DNA from: Siphonodentalium dalli | Lineage: Eukaryota; Mollusca; Scaphopoda; Gadilida; Siphonodentaliidae | DNA length: 64,000 nucleotides | Reading direction: 5' to 3' | Assembly (NCBI GenBank): GCA_032622095.1 | Contig: CP136063.1 | Span: 277,135,426 to 277,199,425 of the forward strand | In this document: in pieces, positions 1 to 11,548 of the stretch | Layout: the number at the start of each line of letters is the position of its first letter | Numbering within the stretch: the stretch's first letter is position 1 | Program-made: the position numbers and the translations under genes | The notes under the pieces: model-generated | Told to the model about the DNA's origin: nothing | Database searches by the model: none | Seen by the model: only the letters and a program-made list of their open reading frames with translations

Positions 1-2470
1 TATTGACATGTAGATGGGAACGAGTAATTTTGGGGTCATTCGGCCCAAAAACATGGCCGCCAGCAGCCATCCTGTATTTTACTCTTTGTATGACTAAATC
101 CTTTAGCACGGGCTACAGGTCGTACGTTTAGTCTGATCATCATAAAATTTGTCATGGCTGTTGAAATTGGAATGTAGATGGGAACGAGTCATTTTGGGGT
201 CATTCGGACAAAAAACATGGCCGCCAGCAGCCATCTTGGATTTCAAAATTTAATCCATTAGCACGGGCCACAGGTCGTACTGTTCGTCTGATCACCATGA
301 AATTTGTCATGGATGATAATATTGACATGTTGATGGGAACGAGTAATTTTGGGGTCATTCGGCCAATAAACATGGCCGCCAGCAGCCATCTTCGATTTTA
401 CTCTTTGTATGACTAAATTCTTTAGCACGGGCTGCAGGTCGTACCTTTAGTCTGATCATCATAAAATTTGTCATGTATATTAACAATGACATGTAGATGG
501 GAACGAGTAATTTTGGGGTCATTCGGCTAAAAAACATGGTCGCCAGCAGCCATATTGGATTTTACTCTTTGTATGACTAAATCCTTTAGCACGGGCTACA
601 GGTCCTACTTTTAGTCTGATCATCATAAAATTTGTCATGGTTGTTGAAATTGGAATGTAGATGGGAACGAGTCATTTTGGGGTCATTCGGACAAAAAACA
701 TGGCCGCCAGCGGCCATATTGGGTTTAAAAATTTAATCCATTAGCACGGGCCACAGGTCGTACTGTTCTTCTGATCATCATGAAATTTGTCATGGATGAT
801 AATATTGACATGTAGATGGGAACGAGTAATTTTGGGGTCATTCGGCCCAAAAACATGGCCGCCAGCAGCCATCTTGGATTTTACTCTTTGTATGACTAAA
901 TTCTTTAGCACGGGCTGCAGGTCGTACCTTTAGTCTGATCATCATAAAATGTGTCATGGATGTTAACAATGACATGTAGATGGGAACGAGTAATTTTGGG
1001 GTCATTCGGCCAAAAAACCTGGACGCCAGCAGCCATCTTGGATTTTACTCTTTGTATGACTAAATCCTTTAGCACGGTCTACAGGTTGTACCTTTAGTCT
1101 GATCGTCATGAAATTTGTCATGAATGTTAATAATGACATGTAGATGGGAACGAGTCATTTTGAGGTCATTCGGCCGAAAAACATGGCCGCCAGCAGCCAT
1201 CTTGGATTTTACTCTTTGTATGACTAAATCCTTTAGCACGGGCTACAGGTCGTACCTTTAGTCTGATCATCATAAAATTTGTCATGGTTGTTGAAATTGG
1301 AATGTAGATGGGAACGAGTCATTTTGGGGTCATTCGGACAAAAAACTTAATCCATTAGCACGGGCCACAGGTCGTACTGTTCTTCTGATCATCATGAAAT
1401 TTATCGTGGATGATAATATTGACATGTAGATGGGAATGAGTAATTTTGGGGTCATTCGGCCAAAAAACATGGCCGCCAGCAGCCATCTTGGATTTTACTC
1501 TTTGTATGACTAAATTCTTTAGCACGGGCTGCAGGTCGTACCTTTAGTCTGATCATCATAAAATGTGTCATGGATGTTAACAATGACATGTAGATGGGAA
1601 CGAGTAATTTTGGGGTCATTCGGCCAAAAAACCTGGTCGCCAGCAGCCATCTTGGATTTTACTCTTTGTATGACTAAATCCTTTAGCACGGGCTACAGGT
1701 TGTACCTTTAGTCTGATCATCATGAAATTTGTCATGAATGTTAATAATGACATGTAGATGGGAACGAGTCATTTTGAGGTCATTCGGCCGAAAAACATGG
1801 CCGCCAGCAGCCATCTTGGATTTTACTCTTTGTATGACTAAATCCTTTAGCATGGGCTACAGGTCGTACCTTTAGTCTGATCATCATAAAATTTGTCATG
1901 GTTGTTGAAATTGGAATGTAGATGGGAACAAGTCATTTTGGGGTCATTCGGACAAAAAACATGGCCGCCAGTGGCCATCTTGGATTTAAAAATTTAATCC
2001 ATTAGCACGGGCCACAGGTCGTACTGTTCGTCTGATGATCATGAAATTTGTCATGGATGATAATATTGACATGTAGATGGGAACGAGTAATTTTGGGGTC
2101 ATTCGGCCCAAAAAATGGCCGCCAGCAGCCATCTTGGATTTTACTCTTTGTATGACTAAATTCTTTAGCGCGGGCTACATGTCATACCTTTAGTCTGATC
2201 ATCATAAAATTTGTCATGAATGTTAATAATGACATGTAGATGGGAACGAGTCATTTTGGGATCATTCGGCCAAAAAACATGGCCGCCAGCAGCCAACTTG
2301 GATTTTACTCTTTGTATGACTAAATTCTTTAGCATGGGCTACAGGTCGTACCTTTAGTCTGATCGTCATAAAATTTGTCATGGATGTTAACGATGACATG
2401 TAGATGGGAACGACTCATTTTGGGGTCATTCGGCCGAAATCATGGCCGCCAGCAGCCATCTTGGATTTTA
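1..2470. repeat. ~160-bp satellite array with higher-order structure
   Basis: About 16 tandem units of roughly 154-164 bp, recognisable by a recurring CATTCGGCC block (near 39, 203, 357, 521, 686, 841, 1005, 1168 and on), each followed by CATGGCCGCCAGCAGCCATC. Unit subtypes differ in their last third ('ttgaaattggaatgtag', 'gataatattgacatg', 'ttaacaatgacatg', 'ttaataatgacatg'). They follow each other as a-b-c trimers of about 484 bp and then as a-b-c-d tetramers, so this is a higher-order repeat. One unit near 1345 has an internal deletion. The array runs off the left edge of the window. The same unit recurs at 54711-56911 and, more diverged, at 34915-35960. No credible protein is encoded; minus-strand ORFs here are satellite translations. 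Confidence 0.93.
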
Positions 2471-3010
2471 CTTTTCTCTTCATGTCTATAAACATGTATT
2501 AGATATTCAACTTTCCACATTCCTAATGGGTCCATTGACTGTAATACATTAAATTATTCCCTTTCCAAGTTGAGCTACAGTGTCATTGACACTTTCATTT
2601 CCAAATATGCCAACATGCTAACAGGTTTTAAGAGCAAAATTATTGAGGAATATACAGCTTGCAAGCTGTTTTTCACAGCTCGCAGAATGTAATAATGCAA
2701 AAATTGCCCTGAAATAGAATGTCAGAATTTTGGAATGATAATTGTGAGGTTCAGATTGAGCAACATCAAACTTAGCCTACAGACTATAATATTCCATATG
2801 TGATTAGGTCATTCTCTCATGAATTTTAGTGCTATGTAAGGCAAATTTGTTTTTTTTCTACTCTTATCTCTTACTATGTTAATCAGAATTACCCAAAATG
2901 TGTGCCAATTTCAAGTAATTGATGAACATAACATGTGCAGCCATGTATGAGTATCTTCGGTTTGCTGAAGTATCAACAATTGCTGTTAATTTAAGCTGAA
3001 TTTAGGCTTG
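2471..3010. other. Satellite tail and unique AT-rich spacer
   Basis: Up to about 2602 this is the 3' tail of the satellite-bearing element (AAGTTGAGCTACAGTGTCAT followed by TGACACTTTCATTTCC), which is also found at 56880-56911 and 35935-35970. The tail contains a short AGTGTCATTGACACT hairpin. The rest is unique AT-rich sequence with no gene signal. Confidence 0.6.
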
Positions 3011-3233
3011 TACAGTAATGCTCTAATTAATCGACTCCTTAACAACAGCAGAATTATGGGTAACTTTTCAGGATTTAGTCGGAAATATGGCTTGTTGCCA
3101 TTCATCGGAAAGCTCTCAGCGAGAGCTTTCCGTTTCCGATGAATGGCAACAAGCCATATTTCCGACTAAATACTGAAAAGTTACCCATAATTCTGCTGTG
3201 GTTAAGGAGTCGATTAATTAGAGCATTACTGTA
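3011..3233. mobile_element. TA-flanked Tc1/mariner-type MITE (family E, copy 1)
   Basis: Near-perfect foldback from TACAGTAATGC to GCATTACTGTA, with a loop in the GGAAAGCTCTC/GAGAGCTTTCC region. The CAGTA end and the TA at each boundary fit Tc1/mariner non-autonomous elements. Further copies of the family lie at 6249, 7076, 22196, 30537, 31351, 50627 and 58693. There is no coding capacity. Confidence 0.82.
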
Positions 3234-3648
3234 GCTCATTGTATAACCCTCCTTTAGATCTAGATTCTGATAGCTCAAACTTTCTTCTTGATGGACACAG
3301 ATAGCTCTTTAGTGTGGAGTCCCTATAGAACACTACACTTCTCCCACACTATCACTATCTATCTTTCTGTTTAAAGATCCCATGTCTGATTTGGCACCAT
3401 AAAGCTGCCATCTGTACACTTTCTATACTAGGAAATACTTGGATTATTCTCATGAGCCAATTAATAGGTGTTGTGCAGGCCAGATATCGATTTTTAAAAG
3501 ATGAAGATATAATATGTTTTGAATTTTATCAGACTAGCAAAAAATCCAATGATCGCATCCTATAAAAAGCTTTCATACTTCCGTTGCTCAAAAGCGATAA
3601 AAAATAATGAGCTTTCGTGATAATTTTTGACATATTACTTAACCCTTT

Positions 3649-3925
3649 CATGATGAGAGCTGCGCTGGTGCAGCATTAAAGATCGTGTGTCAGTGCATTA
3701 TCTTTTATGCGAGTCTCCTATAGGGAGCCTCGCATTGTTATGCCAATGTATTCTCTTATATATGTGAGACTCCCTATGGAAGACTCACATATATGCACTG
3801 GCTTACAAGGTCAAGGACAATATTGTTAGGCCCATGCAATCTCTTACATTTGTGAGGCTCCCTGGAAGACTTGCATATATAATAGAATGCATTGGCACAG
3901 GGTTTTTGCAAAATTTCTGGAATGA
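3649..3925. mobile_element. TTAA-flanked MITE, family C, 3' truncated
   Basis: Starts with TTAACCCTTTCATGATG and contains three degenerate copies of the GCCAATGCATTCTCTTATAT hairpin. The expected mirror end (TCATGAAAGGGTTAA) is missing, and similarity stops after TTTGCAAAATTTC near 3925. The TTAA start and CCCTTT terminus are piggyBac-like. Confidence 0.65.
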
Positions 3926-4084
3926 TTCTGTAGATTATCATGATGCCTGTGATACAATTGGTCGTGGTTGCTAGTTCCTTTTTCATTTTCTTTTGCCCTG
4001 GAAAGCAGAAAAATGGCTTAGGAATTATGAATTATTTGGTGTCAAATCACACTGTGGATCTTTATCTCTTATAAATATTTCTAA

Positions 4085-4776
4085 ATGGATTCTTCCTAAT
4101 TCTCTTCTAAGCTTTTACATTGGAATAGTCCATTCTTCATTGGATGGATGTTCAGATTATATAGGCAGACAACAGGCAGATATACACCCTTATGATTCCC
4201 ATTCATTTAGATGTAGGAATTTTCTATTAACCCTTTCATGACTGGAGCTTCGTGAATTTTTTGAAAACCCTGTGCCAAAGTGTTTTCTTATATATGTGAG
4301 TCGACCATAGGTCGCCTCGCATATATAAGAGAATGCATTGGCCTAACAAATTTTATATTATTTTGTATCATTGTTAAAGAATGGAAGAAAAAATGAAAAA
4401 AAATGATAAAATTGTTAAATAATATAAGAATAAATGATACAAAAATTTATAGCATGTAAGAAAAAATAATAAAAAAATTTATAAAAATTGCTAAAGAATG
4501 TAAGAAAAAAATGATAAAAAAAGATAAAGTATGTAAGAAAAATGTATAAAAAAAATTGTTAGGCCAATGGATTCTCTTATGGTCGACTCGCATATATAAG
4601 AGAATGCATTGGCACAGGGTCTTTAATGTTGCGCCAGTGCAGCTCCCATTATGAAAGTGTTAATAATTATAACCAGTTTATTGAACTTATTGTCTGAATA
4701 TCCCTACACATGTATGAATGGGAGTCTAGTAATTTCTTAGTGAATATCCAGATAGTACAGGATTAAAGATGGTCTA
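4085..4776. mobile_element. TTAA-flanked MITE, family D, with nested family C
   Basis: Sequence matching other family D copies ('ttacattggaatagtc', 'gcagacaacag', and an end at 'acaggattaa') is interrupted at 4227-4663 by a family C element bounded by TTAA on both sides. The left end is poorly preserved. Confidence 0.55.
4227..4663. mobile_element. TTAA-flanked MITE, family C, nested
   Basis: TTAACCCTTTCATGACTGG at the left and CATTATGAAAGTGTTAA at the right. Two copies of the shared hairpin (4270-4345 and 4565-4620) flank an A-rich spacer made of 'gttaaagaatgtaagaaaaa'-type repeats. Confidence 0.8.
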
Positions 4777-5097
4777 TCTCTTCCCAGCAAGTTTTATATA
4801 GATTCCAGGGTATAAAATAATGGCTATGAATCGAGGACACCAGAAGAGCTTTTATCAATTAACATCAATTTTATTTAGAATTTCTTTGTGGGACAGTTTA
4901 TGGGCTATTTTTAGACATCTGCGCAAAAACATTTAGAGAATACCAAGAGTTAGAACTCTATCTTGTTCTCACACTCAATCAAGGCAAATTGCATATCAGC
5001 TAAGAGATTTGCCATGAATTACGATCAAAATAAACCACTTTATTATGCCTTTATAGACAAATAATATACCCAATCATCAATTTGATCTGTATTTTAT
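4777..5097. other. Unique AT-rich spacer
   Basis: No ORF, repeat or regulatory signal recognised. Confidence 0.5.
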
Positions 5098-5443
5098 TCA
5101 CAAAATAGCTATTTATCACATAATTTGGCCATAAAAGCAGTTTCATAATTATCGATAAGAGACACGTTTAATATCAGCGTGTGCGATGACGTCACATCGT
5201 TCTTCAAATGACTTGCGATCGCTGCGGTTTTTATCGTTGTTTTCGATGGATATTTCGCATTGCTTCGCGTTTATTTGATCATGTGATAAAAGGTATCTCA
5301 CACTCGTCCTATTTTATACGTAATTCATCAACCTCGTCCTCTAAATTCTATTTGAGCCTCGGTAAACCTCGGCTCAAATCGAATTTAGTGAACTCGGTTG
5401 ATAAATTCTATATAAAATAGAAACTCATGTGAGATCCTCTATT
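5098..5443. repeat. Dispersed ~340-bp repeat, copy 1
   Basis: Runs from 'tttatcacataatttggcc' through 'gcgatgacgtcac' to 'catgtgagatcctctat', with an internal inverted repeat around 'gagcctcggtaaacctcggctc'. A second copy about 90% identical by eye occurs at 6627-6960. It looks like a non-autonomous foldback element, but target duplications were not clear. Confidence 0.65.
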
Positions 5444-5552
5444 TATAGTCTAAAATGAGGATTTATAAAATATATATTGTTATTGTGGTCCTCCGGAAGA
5501 AATAGACCATCTTTAATAATGATAGAAAAAGCTGTAGAAGCCAATAACAAAT

Positions 5553-5933
5553 TTAACCCTTTACCCAACGGAAGGGCCCTGTGCCAATGCATTCTCTTAT
5601 ATATGCGAGTCGACCATAGGTCGCCTCGCATATATAAGAGAATGCATTGGCTTAACACATTAAAAATTATAAAATTGTTAAAGAATGTAATAAAAAGTGT
5701 TAAAAAAAAGATTTTTTTTAGGCCAATGCATTCTCTTATATATGCGAGGCGACCTATGGTCGACTCGCATATATAAGAGAATGCATTGGCACAGGGCATA
5801 ACTGTAACTATCACAATGTGGTCAAGGAGCCGGTTCCAATGATATCCATATTTGTATGGTTCTATTGAGACAGACCGAAGATATTTTAGGCTGTTGAAGC
5901 TTTATTTGGCCGGTTTGTTGGGTAAAGGGTTAA
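5553..5933 (+). mobile_element. TTAA-flanked MITE, family A (piggyBac-type), copy 1
   Basis: Begins TTAACCCTTTACCCAAC and ends GTTGGGTAAAGGGTTAA, so it has inverted ends flanked by the TTAA target that piggyBac-type transposases use. Inside are two ~75-bp hairpins (5582-5652 and 5723-5798) that are inverted relative to each other, an A/T-rich spacer, and a conserved tail with CAAGGAGCCGGTTCCAATG and GGCTGTTGAAGCTTTATTTG. No transposase is encoded. Confidence 0.88.
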
Positions 5934-6248
5934 TGCAATTCTGAAGTTGTGCCATGGAAGGAAAACTCCAATTTCAAAGGCTGATCATATTATGATTCCA
6001 CTCAGTCTCTTTGAAAAGCCGACGAAAATCCTATATCGGAATTACGTCTCTAGAAGTGTTCATAATATTTCATTTCTACAACGATGTGGCATGCCCAACA
6101 TGATTTATAAACCGTTTCCAAATATGGAGTGCATTCCTGGCATAGTAAATATTTTTGAGAATTGTAGTACTAAATAGTTATAAATACAACTAGATGTGAA
6201 AGAATAATCAGTTTTATTAGAAAGTTCTAGAGACGTCATTCCGATACA
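5934..6248. other. Unique spacer
   Basis: No supported feature. An open frame at 5947-6177 has no recognisable domain. Confidence 0.4.
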
Positions 6249-6395
6249 GGAAATATGGCTTGTTGCTATTCATTGGAAAGCTCTCGGGGAGAGCTTTCCG
6301 ATGAATGGCAACAAGCCATATTTCCGACTAAATCCTGAAAAGTTACCCATAATTCTGCTTTGGTTAAGAGGTCGATTAATTAGAGCATTACTGTA
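6249..6395. mobile_element. TA-flanked MITE family E, 5' truncated
   Basis: Begins within the family at GGAAATATGGCTTGTTGC and runs to GCATTACTGTA. The left terminal ~75 bp are absent. Confidence 0.7.
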
Positions 6396-6626
6396 TGTTT
6401 GATATCAGTTTTAGAGTCGCATCTGTTGGAAATGGTCACACAATATATTGGTGGGAAGACCAGACATCAATTTGTGTAGAACCTTCATCTTGCAAGACTG
6501 CATAATCCAACTTTATACACTCTCGCCTTATACTGTGATGAAACATAAATTTAATCAATATACAAATATAACTTGTTTTCCATGTATGTATACTAAGGGT
6601 AATAACTTCATATTATAATAACATAC

Positions 6627-6960
6627 TTTATCACATAATTTGGCCATAAAAGCAGTTTCATAATTATCGGTAATAGACACGTTTAATATCAGCGCGTGCG
6701 ATGACGTCACAGCGTTCTTCAAATAACTTGCAATCGCTGTAGTTTATGATTGTTGTTTTCGATGAATATTTCGCGTTGCTTCGGGTTTATTTGATCATGT
6801 GATAAAAGGTATCTCACACTCGTCCTATTTTATACGTAATTTATCAACCTCGTCCTCTAAATTCTATTTGAGCCTCGGTAAACCTCGGCTCAAATCAAAT
6901 TTAGTGAACTCGGTTGATAAATTCCGTATAAAATAGAAACTCATGTGAGATCCTCTATAT
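6627..6960. repeat. Dispersed ~340-bp repeat, copy 2
   Basis: Matches 5098-5443 over nearly its whole length, with point differences and the same internal 'cctcggtaaacctcgg' foldback. Confidence 0.65.
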
Positions 6961-7075
6961 ACGAGAGTCAAACTATATTTTATTGGAAATAATGCAATCA
7001 TTGAAGACAAAAATAATGAGTTATTATTCTTGATGCATGTATGATAGTATGTGAAGTATTGTCATTTAGCATGCA

Positions 7076-7294
7076 TACAGTAATGCCCTAAGTAATCGAC
7101 CCCTTAACCACAGCAGAATTATGGGTAACTTTTCAGGAGTTAGTCGGAAATATGGCTTGAGCCATTCATCGGAAAGCTCTCGGGGAGAGCTAAATTCCGA
7201 TGAATGGCAACAAACCATATTTCTGACTAAATCCTGAAAAGTTACCCATAATTGTGCTGTGGTTAAGGGGTTGATTACTTAGGGCATTACTGTA
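7076..7294. mobile_element. TA-flanked MITE family E, copy 3
   Basis: Foldback bounded by TACAGTAATGC and GCATTACTGTA. The central GAGAGCT loop carries small indels. Confidence 0.8.
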
Positions 7295-7320
7295 CACCTA
7301 ATTTTCATAATATTTATTTT

Positions 7321-7583
7321 TTAACCCTTTCATGATGGTAGCTGGGCTGGTGAAGATTTAAAGGTCATGTACCAATGCATTCTCTTATATTTTTGCGAGT
7401 CTCCCATAGGGAGCTTGCATATATAAGAGAATGCATGGCTTACAAGATCAAGATCAATATTGTTATGCCAATGTATTCTCTTATATATGTGAGACTCCCT
7501 ATGGAAGACTCACATATGTAAGAGAATGCATTGGCACATGGTTTTCACAAAATTTAAGAAAGCTCCAGTCATGAAAGAGTTAA
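7321..7583. mobile_element. TTAA-flanked MITE, family C
   Basis: TTAACCCTTTCATGATGG to CAGTCATGAAAGAGTTAA, 263 bp, with two hairpins of the shared type (7371-7440, 7468-7535). Confidence 0.8.
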
Positions 7584-8507
7584 ATAGATTTTTTTTGCTG
7601 TACCGGTATGTTATAATACTGGTTAATGATGTTTATAATACTAAATTAAAGGTATAGTTTATAAAATTCTACTACATGTATATACAGATTGTTTGAGAGA
7701 ATAAAACTATATACATTTGTTATTTTCAGTTTCTCTTCCTTATTAGACTCTTCATAGTGATGTTACATTGTTTTGTTTCTTTTTACTTTTACAACTTTTA
7801 TTGTTTTTATAATGCAAAATACACCCCATTATTATGGAATCAAATTATATTTTTGCAATATCCTTCTTTATAAAGCTTCAAAGGTGTATTCAGGCTTCCA
7901 GTTAGTCACATGATAATAACCACAACATTTATATTTTCAAAAACTCGACTTGTGATTAGACGAGAAACGTTTGGCGGGCAGGCTGCCTTTATCCTCTATA
8001 TATTAGGCATTTATTGATTAATTTTGACAATTCTTGGTGTGTTATAGCTTTACCCAGAAAATCAGGCCCACCCCAACATTTTTTTAAGGCCGTTTTTATG
8101 ATAACTTGAACAAACATCAACTGACATTCCATTCATATTTGGTATACAGATCTTTCACAATATCTCGATTGAGTTAGACAACTAGGTTTGTCCAGTTATT
8201 TTTATCTGAGTTTTCTGTCTGTGTATTTTTACCTGAGTTAACTGATTAACCTATTATACTCCCTGGTCATAAAACACCGACCATTATAAATACGTGGAAT
8301 ACAAGGTCGGCATTAATATGAATTGTTACAATGACTGTCTGCATGACACCCATGACCCAAAGAGACAAAGAGAAGTAACTGTAAAAACAACATATTGCTG
8401 TTTCATGGGACGTAATCGTGTGAGCCAAACAGCCTGTTGTAAACAAATTACTTATATCAGCCTCACAGTACACATTACAGAATTTAAATTTTTCTCACTT
8501 TCATACT
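7584..8507. other. Unique spacer with one dispersed motif
   Basis: AT-rich and without a gene signal. 'aaactcgacttgtgattagacgag' near 7940-7985 resembles 'aaactcgacttatggtttgacgag' near 61757, so it is an old dispersed repeat. A GC-moderate stretch at 8270-8500 is open in two frames but has no recognisable domain. Confidence 0.45.
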
Positions 8508-8986
8508 TTAACCCTTTCAGTGCCAGGGTCCGATCTCATCGGCCCTAATTTACGGTCTGTAAAATCGGCCCTAAAAAAATAAAAAATAAATTTTATTTTT
8601 TTTAAAACTTTTTTTGGATTGAATTTATTTTGGGTATGCTTAAGCATGCTATAGCAAATTTAAAAACAAACTGGTTAAAACCTTAGGGGCATGTTATAAC
8701 TCAAAACTATCACCAAGTATTCATAGTAATAATTTTGATGCCCATGAAAAATGTAAGATTCCCTGGCACTAAACCTACAAAATAAGTCTGTTAAAGAATA
8801 TAAGTAAAAATTATTAAAATTGTAAAAAATTGTAAAAAATAATAACAAATGATGAAAAATTGTTAGGCCAATGCATTCTCTTATATATGCGAGGCGACCT
8901 ATGGTCGACTCGCATATATAAGAGAATGCATTGGCACAGGGTATATGGGTTGATACAAAAATCGGACCTGGCACTGAAAGGGTTAA
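8508..8986. mobile_element. TTAA-flanked MITE, family B, copy 1
   Basis: TTAACCCTTTCAGTGCCAGG at the left and CCTGGCACTGAAAGGGTTAA at the right: a 20-bp perfect inverted end including the TTAA. It contains one shared hairpin (8867-8940). The second copy sits at the donor of CDKAL1 exon 2 (49206-49635). Confidence 0.87.
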
Positions 8987-9903
8987 CCACGGTTGACAAA
9001 CTGTCAATGCATCTTTTAATGTCCTTTGTGTTAATGGGTATGTTAGGCAGTAGGCACATGTAACGGATAATCAACATTGAATGATGTTTCCTGACTAGAT
9101 CATTCACATCACAGAATTTAAAACCTACTTGCCAAATATTTTGCCAAATGAAATTTTGTATTGCCAAATGATAACTGTTTATGTCATTGGCAAGTGGCAG
9201 CGCGAACCTTGGTTAACGGAAATACACACATGTATCATGTTGTGCCAAGTAAGTGAGCCAAATGATATCTCACATTTAAAAAAGTTGTATTCTATTAATT
9301 GGCAATTGTGGAAAAACCTTGGAATATATTTTGAGATTACATTGAATTTCTTTAAAGACATGTTATGTACTTGTTCGGGTGGGTAAAACTAAAAGTTAGT
9401 ATTCAGGCACTATGCCAACTGGAGGAATGTAACATTCTACTAACATCGCCGAAAATCTGAAGCAAAACGACCCTACCACTCCATAGAAAACATTGTCTAA
9501 AACTACGCTCAATTGTAAATATTTACTACTCGATTCGGGACGCATCTATCTGCGATAAACTAACGAAAACGATTTCCCCCATCAAGAGTCACTGCAAATA
9601 ATTAATATATAAGAATGACGGTGTGTGTGTGTGTGGTCAATTTGGATATAAATTTGTTAAAATTACTGCTTTGAACAAGATTATTCTCTATTTCTATTCG
9701 ATCACCCTGCTGCAGTGTTTCACATAACTTTAAGTTTAACTTGTGGGAATCCCTTGTGTTATCTAATAAGATGACTATCCTACCCCCTCCCCCACCCCAG
9801 ACCTGTTCAGGAGGTTTTTCTTATCTACTGGATAATGGTTATTAAATTTTTATTTTAAATACCGGCAACAATATGGAAAGAATCAGGAGCCCTGAATACA
9901 TCT
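8987..9903. other. Unique spacer
   Basis: A short (GT)n tract lies at about 9621-9634 and a C-rich tract at 9783-9798. No gene signal. Confidence 0.5.
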
Positions 9904-10513
9904 TTAACCCTTTCTATACTGAATGGATTCTCCCTTTCAACTATAAAAGTATACATTGGAATAGTCAATCATTCATTTGGAGGGGTGTCCAGAAAAAATT
10001 ATTATTTATTATTCATCTCGAGGGATGTTCAGGAATTACCGGTATAAGCAGACGACAGCAAGCCTTGAAATAGTGTGTCTGTCATTTGCAGAATGAGGTC
10101 CCCAGAGGGTGAATTTAGTGATGCTACCCCGCATAGCGGGCTAGCATCACCAAATTCACCCTCTGGGAACCTCATTCTGCTGAGGTGTAAGCGGATGAGA
10201 TCCCCAGAGGGTGAATTTGGTGATGCTAGCCCACTATGCGGGGTAGCATCACTAAATTCACCCTCTGGGGACCTCATTCTGCAAATGACAGACACACTTT
10301 TTCAAGACTTGCATTGTAGTCTGCTAGGTGTGGTACCCACTCACTGTGGACCCGTATTACCTGATATACACCGACTTACCTATAGTGGTTACCCATAAAA
10401 ACATGTTCACATAATAAGTTCAACAAATGTCTTATATTCGTTCGATGAACTTATTTTCTGAACATTTCCTGAGGGAACTACTCACCATGAGTATTTAGTA
10501 TAGAAAGGATTAA
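9904..10513. mobile_element. TTAA-flanked MITE, family D, containing a hAT-MITE
   Basis: TTAACCCTTTCTATACTGAA to TTTAGTATAGAAAGGATTAA. A hAT-type MITE occupies 10059-10311. The remaining family D sequence matches 22100-23011 and 58494-58690. Confidence 0.8.
10059..10311. mobile_element. hAT-type MITE (short form)
   Basis: Inverted ends CAAGCCTTGAAATAGTGTGT and its mirror. The interior is itself two nested foldbacks, each arm repeating GAATGAGGTCCCCAGAGGG, so the element is a four-fold inverted structure around GATGCTA..TAGCATC hairpins. I could not find a clean 8-bp duplication here, unlike at most sister copies. Confidence 0.8.
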
Positions 10514-10561
10514 CTTTTGACTAAACTTGGTTGTTAACTAATATGCTACATGTATGTTGCT

Positions 10562-10951
10562 TTAACCCTTTACCCAACAGAAGGGCCCTGTGCCAATGCA
10601 TTCTCTTATATATGCGAGTCGACCATAGGTCGCCTCGCATATATAAGAGAATGCATTGGCTTAACACATTAAAAATTATAAAATTGTTAAAGAATGTAAG
10701 AAAAAATGGTAAAAAACAGATTTTTTTTAGGCCAATGCATTCTCTTATATATGCGAGGCGACCTATGGTCGACTCGCATATATAAGAGAATGCATTGGCA
10801 CAGGGCTAACTGTAACTATCACAATGTGGTCAAGGAGCCGGTTCCAATGATATCCATATTTGTATGGTTCTATTGAGACAGACCGAAGATATTTTAGGCT
10901 GTTGAAGCTTTATTTGGCCGGTTTTGGCCGGTTTGTTGGGTAAAGGGTTAA
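10562..10951 (+). mobile_element. TTAA-flanked MITE, family A, copy 2
   Basis: TTAACCCTTTACCCAAC to GTTGGGTAAAGGGTTAA with two relatively inverted hairpins. Its right TTAA is also the left TTAA of the next element. Confidence 0.87.
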
Positions 10952-11211
10952 ACCCTTCCATGACTGGAGCTTCCTGAAATTTTGTGAATACCCTGTGCCA
11001 ATGCATTCTCTTATATATGTGAAGCGCCCATAAGGAGCCTCGCATATATAAGAGAATGCATTGGCCTAACACTATTTACCTTGACCTTGTAAGCCAGTGC
11101 ATTCTCTTATATATGTGAGGCTCCCTATGAGAGACTCGCATATATAAGAGAATGCACTGACACAGGATCTTCACTGCTGCACCAGCGCGGCTCCCATCTT
11201 GTAAGGGTTAA
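10948..11211. mobile_element. TTAA-flanked MITE, family C, abutting
   Basis: Starts TTAAACCCTTCCATGACTGG and ends CATCTTGTAAGGGTTAA. It has two hairpins (10995-11070 and 11095-11165) and shares its flanking TTAA with a family A element on each side. Confidence 0.8.
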
Positions 11212-11548
11212 CCCTTTACCCAACAGAACGGCCATGTGCCATTGCATTCTCTTATATATGCGAGTCGACCATAGGTCGCCTCGCATATATAAGAGAATGC
11301 ATTGGCTTAACATATATTAAAAATTATAAAATTGTCAATCTTATATATGCGAGGCGACCTATGTTCGACTCGCATATATAAGAGAATGCGTTGGCAGAGG
11401 GCATAATTGTAACCATCACAATGTGGTCAATGAACCGGTTCCAATGATATCCATATTTGTAAAGTGTTATTGAGACAGACCGAAGATATTTTAGGCTGTT
11501 GAAGCTTTATTTGGGCGTTTTTGGCCATTTTGTTGGGTAAAGGGTTAA
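11208..11548 (+). mobile_element. TTAA-flanked MITE, family A, copy 3
   Basis: TTAACCCTTTACCCAACAG to GTTGGGTAAAGGGTTAA. Its internal spacer is shorter than in copies 1 and 2, and the second hairpin is truncated at its left edge (about 11336). Confidence 0.85.

Noticed and set aside
355-537. Minus-strand open frames in the satellite arrays (also near 54719-56578)
   Set aside because: They repeat with the satellite unit, have no domain and are broken at each variant unit.
5443-5814. Open frames containing a recurrent 'CILLYMRGDLWSTRIYKRMHWH' type of peptide at many loci
   Set aside because: They are translations of the shared MITE hairpin on either strand, which is open in several frames because of its composition. 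The peptide recurs exactly where the hairpin does.
7900-8060. Possible tRNA or small RNA in the hairpin-rich region
   Set aside because: No cloverleaf, no A/B box pair and no conserved anticodon arm.
10059-10311. Pairs of identical open frames on both strands around 10029-10398
   Set aside because: Strand-symmetric ORFs result from the foldback structure of the hAT-MITE.
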